From the NCBI GenBank assembly GCA_947631665.1, contig CANRMF010000007.1, positions 1 through 64,000 on the forward strand: a stretch of DNA of 64,000 bases. The letters run 5' to 3'. Shown here piece after piece: positions 56,692 through 64,000 of this stretch. The notes below the pieces were generated by a model. That model was not told the DNA's origin. It ran no database searches and saw only the letters and a list, made by a program, of their open reading frames with translations. The DNA comes from an uncultured Lachnospiraceae bacterium (GTDB taxonomy: Bacteria > Bacillota > Clostridia > Lachnospirales > Lachnospiraceae). The translations under genes were made by a program, and so were the position numbers. The number at the start of each line of letters is the position of its first letter. Within the stretch, counting starts at the first letter, position 1.

Positions 56692-57723
56692 TTATTTCAT
56701 TTTTGGTGCACCTTTCATAAGTTCTTCTAAGCGCTGAGACTGTGCAATGATTGACCGATAATTTTTCGTCCTGCATTCATCTGATTGGATGCATTGGCAA
56801 AAAAAGTTGATTGATTTTGCAAACGAATCATCCGATGACAGGAATATGGTCTGTTCCTCATTGCCGGTTTTCAATTTTGCTTTTGTTTCCAAACCTGCAG
56901 GAGCAGTAAAGATTCTTCCGGTCATGAGATTTCCCTTACTTCCCCATATCTCCAAATCACATTTATAACTATTGTCCATGCCAAAGGCTAATTGCGCCGT
57001 TACTCCCTCGTTATTAACAACGGTCGCACTGCCATAAATATCAACCGAAAATTCATCTGTACCATTCAACTGTGAGCAGACAACTCTTGCGCTATCTCCC
57101 AATAATATCTGTGCAAGTTTTAACGTATATCCTCCACAGTCAAGCAATGCTCCGCCGCCCAACTCCGGATGATATCGAAAATCATTCGCTGCCCGTTTCG
57201 GAAATCCAAACGCAATCCTGTACAACCGGATATCTCCGATTGCCCCACTTTTAACAATACGATCAATCTCTTCCAACTGACTGTGAAAAATAAACATATA
57301 ATTTTCATGTAAGGCCAGACCATTCTCATTTGCCAATTCCACTAATGCTTTCGTATGCTTCTCAGAAGTCGTGAACGGTTTTTCCAAAAATACATGTTTT
57401 CCGTTTTGTAATGCCTTTTTTGCCCACTGATAATGCAATGCCGGAGGTAACGGAATATATACCCCATCAATTTCATCAGACTCAAGGAGTGATTGATAAC
57501 TGCAAAAGACCTTTCCGCCGTAAGTATCCTGAAATTTCTGCGCTTTTGCCAATTCACTTTTTATAACACTGTCGTCTGTTTTCTGCCCTTCTTTGAACCA
57601 CTCCTCGGAATCGGCTGAAGCCACGCCCACGTATTCCACATCTTTTACCGTCTGCACCGCCGGCATAAAGCGTCTGTAAGCAATTTCCGAAGGGCAAAGT
57701 ATTCCAATTCTGATTTTTTTCAT
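56692..57723 (-). CDS. Gfo/Idh/MocA oxidoreductase, probable NDP-hexose 3-ketoreductase
   Basis: A 343-residue protein: RIGILCPSEIAYRRFMPA at the nucleotide fold, the catalytic lysine in EKPFTTS, and HPELGGGALLDCGGYTLKLAQILL. It resembles KijD10-type 3-ketoreductases that act after the 2,3-dehydratase. The ATG at 57723 is chosen (GGAGTGG upstream); it lies 3 nt after the dehydratase stop. No G tract. Confidence 0.87.
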   Translation of the reverse strand: MKKIRIGILCPSEIAYRRFMPAVQTVKDVEYVGVASADSEEWFKEGQKTDDSVIKSELAKAQKFQDTYGGKVFCSYQSLLESDEIDGVYIPLPPALHYQWAKKALQNGKHVFLEKPFTTSEKHTKALVELANENGLALHENYMFIFHSQLEEIDRIVKSGAIGDIRLYRIAFGFPKRAANDFRYHPELGGGALLDCGGYTLKLAQILLGDSARVVCSQLNGTDEFSVDIYGSATVVNNEGVTAQLAFGMDNSYKCDLEIWGSKGNLMTGRIFTAPAGLETKAKLKTGNEEQTIFLSSDDSFAKSINFFCQCIQSDECRTKNYRSIIAQSQRLEELMKGAPKMK

Positions 57724-57725
57724 TT

Positions 57726-59064
57726 TTACCACTCCAATACTGATAATAAATTTCTCAACTGAATATTTAAACAATTATTAACCTGTACCAACGTGTTTAA
57801 TGTTTTGTAATCCACCCAGAAATACCCTTCCGGCAGAGTTTTCAATTCATCCGGAGCTATTTCTATCACAACATTTCGGTTCTGTTCACAGTAAAATCTC
57901 CCCCCCCTCTTCCGAAAGAAGCGTGTCAAACAAAATCCCCTTGCCCTCCTGCAGATGACAATCAAACAAACAATCAACAGAATCGTTTTCTTTTGAATGG
58001 ATGTATTCCCTCTGAATGGATGGGCCGATTTCAATTTGATCCAAGCAGCCAACTTCTGAGATTGCCTTCACCAAAAACTTTTTCATCCCATGATCTACAC
58101 AGGTAATCAATCCAAACGTCGCAATGCCTGTCGCTTCAAATAACGGCTGCGTCCATTTTTTTACTTCCCTTCCATCAATCTCAATATTGCAGAAAACCAC
58201 CTTAAAGCTGTATGGATTTGTACAGACAAACTCGCCTTCTTTCATATGCCATGTTTTCAGAGAGTATAGCGGCACCAATCGATATTCTGCTTCATTGTAC
58301 ATTTTATAAGTATTGATATAGTTATAAATCTGTGGAATAACGTTGTTATTTTTTTCTCCCCGGATTGACTGCACGAGACTTTGATCACGAATCATGTCAA
58401 GATATTGCTGTTGGAGTTCATCGTTTTCTACATTGAAAAACGGAATACAAGACAATACTGTTCTAGTATCCATATTGACAAGATTATCGATTTTCATCAG
58501 GTTTTTGATTTGATACAAGGTCATCCAACGAAAGTTTGGAAGCACTTCAATATCCTCATCCACCTGAATAATCATATTTCTATTTCTCTTATTATAGAAA
58601 CGTGAGGATTGTTCTGACTGTATTTGATCGACAATAATATTGTACTTGGATGCATTTAAAAAGTATTCCAGATAATGGGGCTTTTTCCCGCCATGTTGCT
58701 GCGTGCAGTTGGATTTTGTAGCCTGTATGGTTGGAGAAATCTGTATTTTATTAATGTTTCCCGGCTCAATTTTGGCCTGCATTAAAAAATATAAAGTACC
58801 TTTTATTTTCCTGCAGATAATTCCAAGATATCCTATTTCTTTCTGAATAATAATTGGTTGTTCTAATGTAATATGGTTATTTTCTATTTTTTGTAACCCT
58901 TTTATTTGAAAAAAGCTATGTGAAGAATTTCGAATTTCACCATCTTTTTCATCATAATACCATGTATCAGAATTTTGAAGCTGATCTTTACGAATATCCA
59001 CATAAATTTCATGATTCAATTTTTCAATCCATATGAGGATATCTTCTATCTGATTTGTCATCAC
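57726..59064 (-). CDS. NDP-hexose 2,3-dehydratase, phase OFF at a G8 tract
   Basis: Removes the 2-hydroxyl of dTDP-4-keto-6-deoxyglucose. The protein has the two-repeat build of the EvaA/TylCVI family: DEKDGEIRNSSHSFFQIKG, EIGYLGIICRKI and QAKIEPGNINKIQISPT in the first repeat, then FLVKAISEVGCLDQIEIGPS in the second. The frame breaks at the G8 tract near residue 386. G7 joins LLSEEGG to RFYCEQNRN and gives 445 residues. At present the last 60 residues are lost, which removes part of the second repeat. Confidence 0.92.
57900..57907 (-). repeat. G8 tract in the 2,3-dehydratase gene (OFF)
   Basis: Eight coding-strand G. G7 restores a 1338-nt frame; at G8 the reading stops six codons after the tract. 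Confidence 0.97.
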
Positions 59065-59143
59065 TTTCTACCTCTTGTCCTTTTATTATTTTACATTAAA
59101 ATCTCTCTAGTATTTTGATTATTGTACCATACATCACATTTAT

Positions 59144-60187
59144 TTAAAAGAATAATTTATGCACATTCTGTGAAATGAATTTTCCAAATAAATCTACAAC
59201 CTTCTCCCATATGACAGCGCATATAACACACGTGGCTGCAACCACAATCGGTCTGATCCAACTGCCCCCCCCTTGGAGAATTTCATCGACATGGAATATC
59301 AAGAAGATTTTATTGATAAAATCTTCTATAATCATATGCATAATATAAACGAATGTAAAATATCTTTCTCCTATAATGGCAAAGAGTTTATTCGGTTCTC
59401 TCTCCGGATATTTTTGTGCCAGAAGAAAAATAGATATTGAGTACAAAATCGCTCCCATATATCCGATATCCATTATTAACATCTTCTGTTCGCTTAAACA
59501 ATTTAGGGCAATCCCCACAACAATTCCCAAAAACAGTTTTTTCACTGTCAGCCTTTCCAGAATCTGTTTCCGGTATCGGGCAATCAAATTTCCAAGCATG
59601 ATATAAGGAAAGCCTGTCATGTAAACATTTAAAATACAAATATTATGAATGTCTTCAAAATAGACCGTAGTAATCCCCGAAACAATCATTCGGATGAAAA
59701 ACAGAATAGGAATCAATAAATACGCTGTTTTATAGCGGTTTGTCCGGTTGATAAAGTATAAAATCACATATCCCCAAAATAACGCATACAGAAACCACAG
59801 CACACCGCCTCTTAAAAACAAACATCCCAAATTTTGCAAAAACAAGATTCGCATCAGGTATTGCGGTGAAGCAAACCCCTTCAACCAGTCAAAGACACCT
59901 GTAAATCCATAATCAATATAGGTACGCATCGCAGTGTATGCAAAAAATATTATGGTTGCCACAACACATAATTTAAAAGCATGTTTTATTTTTCTCTGTA
60001 ATTTTTCCTGCACGCATGCATTGTCTTCATGATAGCTGTAATAGCCGGAAATAAGGAAAAATAAAGGAACAGTAAATCCCGCTAATACAATCACAAAGTT
60101 TCCCCAAATTCCCGGAAATGGAAAATGAATAAAAACCACCAGAATGCATGCGAGTCCCTTAAAGAAATTTAAACATTGATTGGTCAT
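59144..60187 (-). CDS. Acyltransferase 3 family membrane protein, phase ON (G8)
   Basis: A 347-residue membrane O-acyltransferase: FFKGLACILVVFIHFPF, VPLFFLISGYYSYHED, and FTFVYIMHMIIEDFIN near the end. The G8 tract near residue 305 encodes LQGGGSWI before the last helix, so a change would truncate only the final 40 residues. First gene of the locus, about 170 nt after the synthetase terminator; no clear promoter is seen in that gap. Confidence 0.9.
   Translation of the reverse strand: MTNQCLNFFKGLACILVVFIHFPFPGIWGNFVIVLAGFTVPLFFLISGYYSYHEDNACVQEKLQRKIKHAFKLCVVATIIFFAYTAMRTYIDYGFTGVFDWLKGFASPQYLMRILFLQNLGCLFLRGGVLWFLYALFWGYVILYFINRTNRYKTAYLLIPILFFIRMIVSGITTVYFEDIHNICILNVYMTGFPYIMLGNLIARYRKQILERLTVKKLFLGIVVGIALNCLSEQKMLIMDIGYMGAILYSISIFLLAQKYPEREPNKLFAIIGERYFTFVYIMHMIIEDFINKIFLIFHVDEILQGGGSWIRPIVVAATCVICAVIWEKVVDLFGKFISQNVHKLFF
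59265..59272 (-). repeat. G8 tract in an acyltransferase gene (ON)
   Basis: Eight coding-strand G in frame, close to the C-terminus. Confidence 0.97.
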
Positions 60188-60354
60188 TATCTTCTCCTTC
60201 TTACTTTCGTAATTTTTACAAAAGAATTATTGGCAAATTTCCACCATTTTCATAAGAATTGTTTGCATAAAAACATTTGGCCCGCATATATCAACACCAT
60301 CATTGGCTATCTCCTCAAATCCAGCCTCTTTGTCATACTAAGTGCCATACACAG

Positions 60355-60391
60355 AAAAAACAGGATGGATTTTTATTCATCCCCCATCCTG
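60355..60391 (-). terminator. Rho-independent terminator after the acyl-CoA synthetase gene
   Basis: Minus strand CAGGATGG pairs with CCATCCTG around a 15-nt loop, followed by six T. It marks the right boundary of the polysaccharide locus. Confidence 0.85.
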
Positions 60392-60404
60392 CTTTATCTT
60401 CCCT

Positions 60405-62066
60405 CTATTTCTTCTTTTCCCAATCTTTTTCGCGGATTTTCTTCCGGCTGATTTTTCCGGTAACCGTTCTCGGCAGTTCCTCGACAAACTCAATCCGTCT
60501 CGGATATTTGTAAATCGCTGTGTTTTCTTTGACAAAATCCTGCAGTTGGGTTTTCAGGTGATGATCCGGACAAAAGCCCTGATTTAAAATAATGGACGCC
60601 TTGACAATCGCTCCTCTGGAAGCGGACGGATATCCTGTCACTGCACATTCAAAAACTGCCGGATGTTTCATCAAAATATCCTCGACCTCGGAAGGTCCAA
60701 TCCGGTAACCGCTCGATTTGATAACGTCGTCGCTTCTGCCGACAAAATAGTAGTGTCCTTCCTCATCGCAGTAAGCGCGGTCTTTCGTGTGGTACACTCC
60801 GCCGTCCCAGACGTCCCTGTATAAATCCGTATCCCCCAGATAACCTTTAAAAATACCAATTGGGATTTCTCCCTGTGCTTTTGGAATTAGGACGATTTCC
60901 CCTGTTTCGCCGACCGGCACTTCACGATTGTCTTCATCTACAATCATGAGCTGATACTGTGGTGATGGTTTTCCAATAGAACCTTTCTGCTGCTTTTCGC
61001 CAACCATCGTGCACAAAAGTACAGTCGTTTCCGTCTGACCAAACCCCTCGCGGATTTCCAGACCGGTAGCGTCGTAAAACTTTGCGGCAACTTCCGTAGG
61101 CATCGGCTCGCCTGCCGTTACGGCTGTGGTCAGGCTGCTCAGATCATAATCTGAAATTTTTTCGCGGACGAGATACTTATAAATCGTCGGCGGAGCGCAG
61201 AAAGAAGTCACTTTCTGATCCTGCAGAATCGTCAGCAGTTCATTAGCGTAAAATTTGTCATAGTCGTAGACCATAATTGCACATTCGCAAAACCACTGTC
61301 CGTACAATTTTCCCCACGCGCACTTTGCCCAGCCGGAATCCGATACCGTAAAATGCAGTCCTCCGTCAATGACGCCATGCCAGTTTTTCGCCGTCATAAT
61401 ATGCGCCAGCGGATATGTGTAATCATGAATTACCGCTTTTGGTTCGCCTGCGGTACCGGAAGTAAAGTAATAGAGCATATCGTCATGGGCTGAGGTTTCA
61501 ACCCGCTCAAACTCCTCCGGTTCTTCTTTCATCATTTCGGCAATATCGAGATAACCTTCCCGTTTGCCGCCTGCAATATATTTTGTAATTTTATTTTCCA
61601 CATGAGCCTCTGCCCATTCCACACACTGGCAGACCTCGTCGCTTTCCACGCAGATGACCGCCTTAATATCTGCGCGCACAATCCTGTCGCGAATGTCTTC
61701 TCCCGCCACCATATGGGAGGTTGGAATGGCTACGGCGCCGAGTTTGTGTAACGCCATCATTGCAATCCAAAACTCATAATGCCTTTTTAGAATCAGCATA
61801 ACCGCATTTCCGCGTCCGATGCCGTTTTTCTTTAAAACGCCGGCCATCTGATTGCTGAGAATACTGATTTCCTGAAAAGTAAACTCCCTCACCGTTCCAT
61901 GAAGGCTTTTATGTACCAGCGCCCTCTTGTCGGGACTTTTCTTTGCAATCTCATCAAGCACATCATACGCAAAATTAAAATGTTCTCCATAAGTCACATC
62001 GACAGACTTTAATGTTCCCTGTTCATCATAAATCTCTTTAAAAAACTTTGTATATATCTGTGACAT
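60405..62066 (-). CDS. AMP-forming acyl-CoA synthetase
   Basis: Activates a carboxylic acid through an acyl-AMP. The 553-residue ANL protein has the P-loop YYFTSGTAGEPK, REGFGQTETT, the hinge SSGYRIGPSEVE and the catalytic lysine in TGKISRKKIRE. It resembles medium-chain or branched-chain acyl-CoA ligases; the substrate is unknown. The ATG at 62066 (MSQIYTKF) is preferred because AAAGGTG precedes it. It follows accA and belongs to the acc unit. Confidence 0.92.
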   Translation of the reverse strand: MSQIYTKFFKEIYDEQGTLKSVDVTYGEHFNFAYDVLDEIAKKSPDKRALVHKSLHGTVREFTFQEISILSNQMAGVLKKNGIGRGNAVMLILKRHYEFWIAMMALHKLGAVAIPTSHMVAGEDIRDRIVRADIKAVICVESDEVCQCVEWAEAHVENKITKYIAGGKREGYLDIAEMMKEEPEEFERVETSAHDDMLYYFTSGTAGEPKAVIHDYTYPLAHIMTAKNWHGVIDGGLHFTVSDSGWAKCAWGKLYGQWFCECAIMVYDYDKFYANELLTILQDQKVTSFCAPPTIYKYLVREKISDYDLSSLTTAVTAGEPMPTEVAAKFYDATGLEIREGFGQTETTVLLCTMVGEKQQKGSIGKPSPQYQLMIVDEDNREVPVGETGEIVLIPKAQGEIPIGIFKGYLGDTDLYRDVWDGGVYHTKDRAYCDEEGHYYFVGRSDDVIKSSGYRIGPSEVEDILMKHPAVFECAVTGYPSASRGAIVKASIILNQGFCPDHHLKTQLQDFVKENTAIYKYPRRIEFVEELPRTVTGKISRKKIREKDWEKKK

Positions 62067-62076
62067 CACGTTCACC

Positions 62077-62158
62077 TTTCCAAATAAAATCAATATCGAA
62101 TCTTCCGAACTTCTGCTTTCCAAATAAAATCAATATCCGACTTTTCTGAATTTCTGAT
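62077..62158 (-). repeat. 41-bp tandem duplication at the accA 3' end
   Basis: The last 41 nt around the accA stop are repeated directly downstream. The inner 21 nt (GATATTGATTTTATTTGGAAA on the minus strand, given here only in part as a landmark: GATATTGATTTTATTTGG) are identical and the outer part has a few differences. The second copy supplies the RBS region of the synthetase gene. Confidence 0.75.
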
Positions 62159-62918
62159 AGCGTTCGCCCAGCAGTTTTTCAATCGGCTCCTCTTTTAACT
62201 TTTCCAGTTCTTTTTTGATTGATTTCGCAAGATTTTTCATATAATCCCGTTCCTGATGACGGTCAGCACCAAGCGGAAGTTCATGGAAAATTCTGTCTAT
62301 TAAGGACAATTCTTCCAAATCCTTTGCCGTCAGTTTCAGCGCCTCTGCCGCTTCCGCCGCCTTTTCTGTGGATTTCCACAAAATATTGGCGCAGTTTTCC
62401 GGCGATACGACACTGAAATAGGAACCGTCAATCATCCAGATACGGTCTCCATGGCTGAGTGCCAGTGCGCCGCCGCTTCCGCCTTCTCCGATGACAATGG
62501 ATAAAATCGGTGTTTTTAACGTGGACATTTCATACAGATTTTCTGCAATGGCAAGTCCCTGTCCGCGTTCTTCCGCATCAACGCCGCAAAAGGCTCCTGC
62601 GGTATCTACAAAACAGACAACCGGTCTGCGGAATTTCTCCGCCTGCTTCATCAGTCGCAGCGCTTTGCGGTATCCCTCCGGATGCGCGCTCCCGAAATTG
62701 TGGCTGATCCGTTCTCTTGTCGTTCTTCCTTTTTCAATTCCGATGACTGTGACCGGCATCTCGTCAATCATTCCGATGCCGCCGATAACCGCAGCGTCGT
62801 CGCCAAATCTTCTGTCCCCATGAAATTCCAGAAAATCCCGAACCGTCCCTCTTATATACTGGCTTGCGCACAGACGGTTACTGCTCCTTGCGCCCAGTAC
62901 CACATCATATTTACTCAT
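62130..62918 (-). CDS. accA: Acetyl-CoA carboxylase carboxyltransferase subunit alpha
   Basis: Malonyl-CoA synthesis with AccD. The 262-residue product shows EFHGDRRFGDDAAVIGGIG, the acetyl-CoA region HPEGYRKALRLM, FVDTAGAFCGVDAEERGQG and VIGEGGSGGALAL. It overlaps accD by 8 nt. The 3' end lies in a small tandem duplication. Confidence 0.96.
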   Translation of the reverse strand: MSKYDVVLGARSSNRLCASQYIRGTVRDFLEFHGDRRFGDDAAVIGGIGMIDEMPVTVIGIEKGRTTRERISHNFGSAHPEGYRKALRLMKQAEKFRRPVVCFVDTAGAFCGVDAEERGQGLAIAENLYEMSTLKTPILSIVIGEGGSGGALALSHGDRIWMIDGSYFSVVSPENCANILWKSTEKAAEAAEALKLTAKDLEELSLIDRIFHELPLGADRHQERDYMKNLAKSIKKELEKLKEEPIEKLLGERYQKFRKVGY

Positions 62919-63756
62919 TGGCGTTCTCCTGATGAATCTGTAAAATTTTTCCTATATATTCTTTCTGCTTGTCCCTCGGAACAATTTCGTCAATAAATCC
63001 GCAGCTCATCACATGCTCTGCCAGTTGAAATCCTTCCGGAAGCTTCTGATTTAAGGTCTTTTCTATCACTCTCGGCCCTGCAAACCCGACTCTTGCGCGC
63101 GGTTCTGCCAGAATAATGTCGCCCTGCATTGCAAAACTGGCGTCCACACCGCCGGTTGTAGGATTTGTCAAAAGTGTAATATAGAGATTACCATGATCGC
63201 TATGCCGTTTTACGGCTGCAGAAACCTTAGACATCTGCATCAGGGAAATCATTCCCTCCTGCATTCTCGCCCCGCCGGAAACGGTAATTCCAAGTACCGG
63301 CAGATGATTTTCCGTCGCATATTCAAAAACTCTCGTGATTTTTTCACCGGTGACAGCGCCCATCGAACCCATCATAAATCTGGCTTCCATGGAAAAGACA
63401 CAGCAGGTAATGCCGTTAATCTCACCGACGCCGCAGACAACGGATTCCTTTTCCCTGCTCTTGTCCTCTGCCTGCTGCAATTTATCTTCATATCCCGGAA
63501 AATTCAGAATGTTCTGCGGAAGCAGATCGCTGTCCATCTCCACAAAAGTCCTCTTGTCCACCAGCATTAGAATTCGTCTTCTTGCGCGAACCGTAAAATA
63601 GTGCCCGCACTTCGGGCAGATAAAATTATTTTTTCTGATTCTTGAGACGCTCACTTCCACGCCGCATTTACTACACACAATAATCCGGCTTTTTCCTGTT
63701 TTCTCAGTGCCCTCAAGCTGATTGTTCGCATTTAAAAATAATCCCTTTAACTTCAT
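62911..63756 (-). CDS. accD: Acetyl-CoA carboxylase carboxyltransferase subunit beta
   Basis: Partner of AccA. The 281-residue product has the C4 zinc finger (CSKCG ... CPKCG, residues 28-50), FSMEARFMMGSMGAVTGEKI, VSGGARMQEGMISLMQM and TNPTTGGVDASFAM. AGAGG lies 6 nt before the ATG. Confidence 0.97.
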   Translation of the reverse strand: MKLKGLFLNANNQLEGTEKTGKSRIIVCSKCGVEVSVSRIRKNNFICPKCGHYFTVRARRRILMLVDKRTFVEMDSDLLPQNILNFPGYEDKLQQAEDKSREKESVVCGVGEINGITCCVFSMEARFMMGSMGAVTGEKITRVFEYATENHLPVLGITVSGGARMQEGMISLMQMSKVSAAVKRHSDHGNLYITLLTNPTTGGVDASFAMQGDIILAEPRARVGFAGPRVIEKTLNQKLPEGFQLAEHVMSCGFIDEIVPRDKQKEYIGKILQIHQENANE

Positions 63757-63801
63757 GCTAACCTCTTTACTAACTTTTCCTCTTGCTTTTCTGCACTATC
63801 C

Positions 63802-63880
63802 CGACTTGCTGATTTGTCCTCTGGCAATCCTAACTTACGAATTGATCCTCTGGCAATCCTGACTTGCTGATTTATCCGTT
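63802..63880. repeat. 29-bp tandem repeat between accC and accD
   Basis: About 2.7 imperfect copies of a 29-bp unit with the core GATTTGTCCTCTGGCAATCC. The 148-bp gap holds this repeat and the accD RBS; no other feature is seen. Confidence 0.75.
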
Positions 63881-63904
63881 TACTTTCCACACGATTCCTA
63901 TTTG

Positions 63905-64000
63905 TCAGACGTCAAAAAGTTTTCGGCATAAATCCGTCGTGTATGTTCCTTTTTCAAACTCCTCATTTTCCATCAGTTTCATATGCATATCGCGGTTATT
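63905..64000 (-). CDS. accC: Acetyl-CoA carboxylase biotin carboxylase, 3' end
   Basis: Partial at the window edge. The last 31 codons read NNRDMHMKLMENEEFEKG and TYTTDLCRKLFDV, then stop. This matches the C-terminus of AccC proteins, and accC-accD-accA is a usual order. The rest lies outside the window. Confidence 0.8.
   Translation of the reverse strand, partial: NNRDMHMKLMENEEFEKGTYTTDLCRKLFDV

Noticed and set aside
10104-60187. CRISPR array, insertion sequence or prophage
   Set aside because: No regularly spaced repeats, transposase, integrase or phage genes were found on either strand.
10104-60187. Invertible promoter system
   Set aside because: Promoters at 54611, 25885, 20282 and 13644 are not flanked by evident inverted repeats and no site-specific recombinase gene is present.

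Overview
The window looks like a chromosome segment of a low-GC Gram-positive anaerobe, most likely a Lachnospiraceae-type member of the Clostridia. The basis is the gene order tig-clpP-clpX-lon-ysxC, a DUF4364 protein, an accC-accD-accA cluster and strong AGGAGG ribosome binding sites; the genus is inferred, not shown. The flanks (about 1-9.8 kb and 60.4-64 kb) are ordinary housekeeping DNA: rho, malic enzyme, DUF4364, ysxC, lon, clpX, clpP and tig on the left; an AMP-forming acyl-CoA synthetase, accA, accD and the tail of accC on the right. A trpF gene and a tRNA-Leu(UAG) lie inside the locus near 20 kb.

Between about 10 and 60 kb, nearly every gene is on the minus strand and belongs to a very large surface polysaccharide (capsule or teichoic-type glycan) locus. 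Read in the direction of transcription, from high to low coordinate, it has four parts. (1) 60.2-54.7 kb: an acyltransferase, a 2,6-dideoxyhexose module (NDP-hexose 2,3-dehydratase, Gfo/Idh 3-ketoreductase, SDR 4-ketoreductase) and a GT2. (2) 54.5-26 kb, from a promoter at about 54.6 kb: GT-C proteins, a probable Wzy, about ten glycosyltransferases, two LicD proteins, the Wzx flippase, a dTDP-3-acetamido-3,6-dideoxyhexose module and several acyltransferases. (3) 25.8-20.7 kb, from a perfect consensus promoter: acyltransferase, GT-C, acyltransferase, acyltransferase. (4) 20.2-10.1 kb: trpF, a cytidylyltransferase-aminotransferase fusion, an opine-dehydrogenase-like protein, glycerol-1-phosphate dehydrogenase, and a separate unit with an SDR, an IspD/TarI-type cytidylyltransferase and a broken TPP enzyme.

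The outstanding feature is 19 poly-G tracts of 7-9 G, all on the coding strand and all inside decoration or assembly enzymes of this locus. None occurs in the housekeeping flanks, the flippase or the putative polymerase. In 11 genes the present tract length keeps a complete frame (ON; one of these tracts sits at the stop codon). In 7 genes the frame is broken exactly at the tract, and changing it by one G restores a full-length protein of normal family length (OFF). The nineteenth, in the TPP enzyme, is in frame but the gene is broken by a separate lesion. This is the pattern of slipped-strand phase variation, as known in Campylobacter, Helicobacter and Neisseria, here on an unusually large scale in what appears to be a Gram-positive gut-type bacterium. 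It would let one clone display many combinations of backbone sugars, deoxysugars, phospho-substituents and acyl groups while export and polymerisation stay constant.
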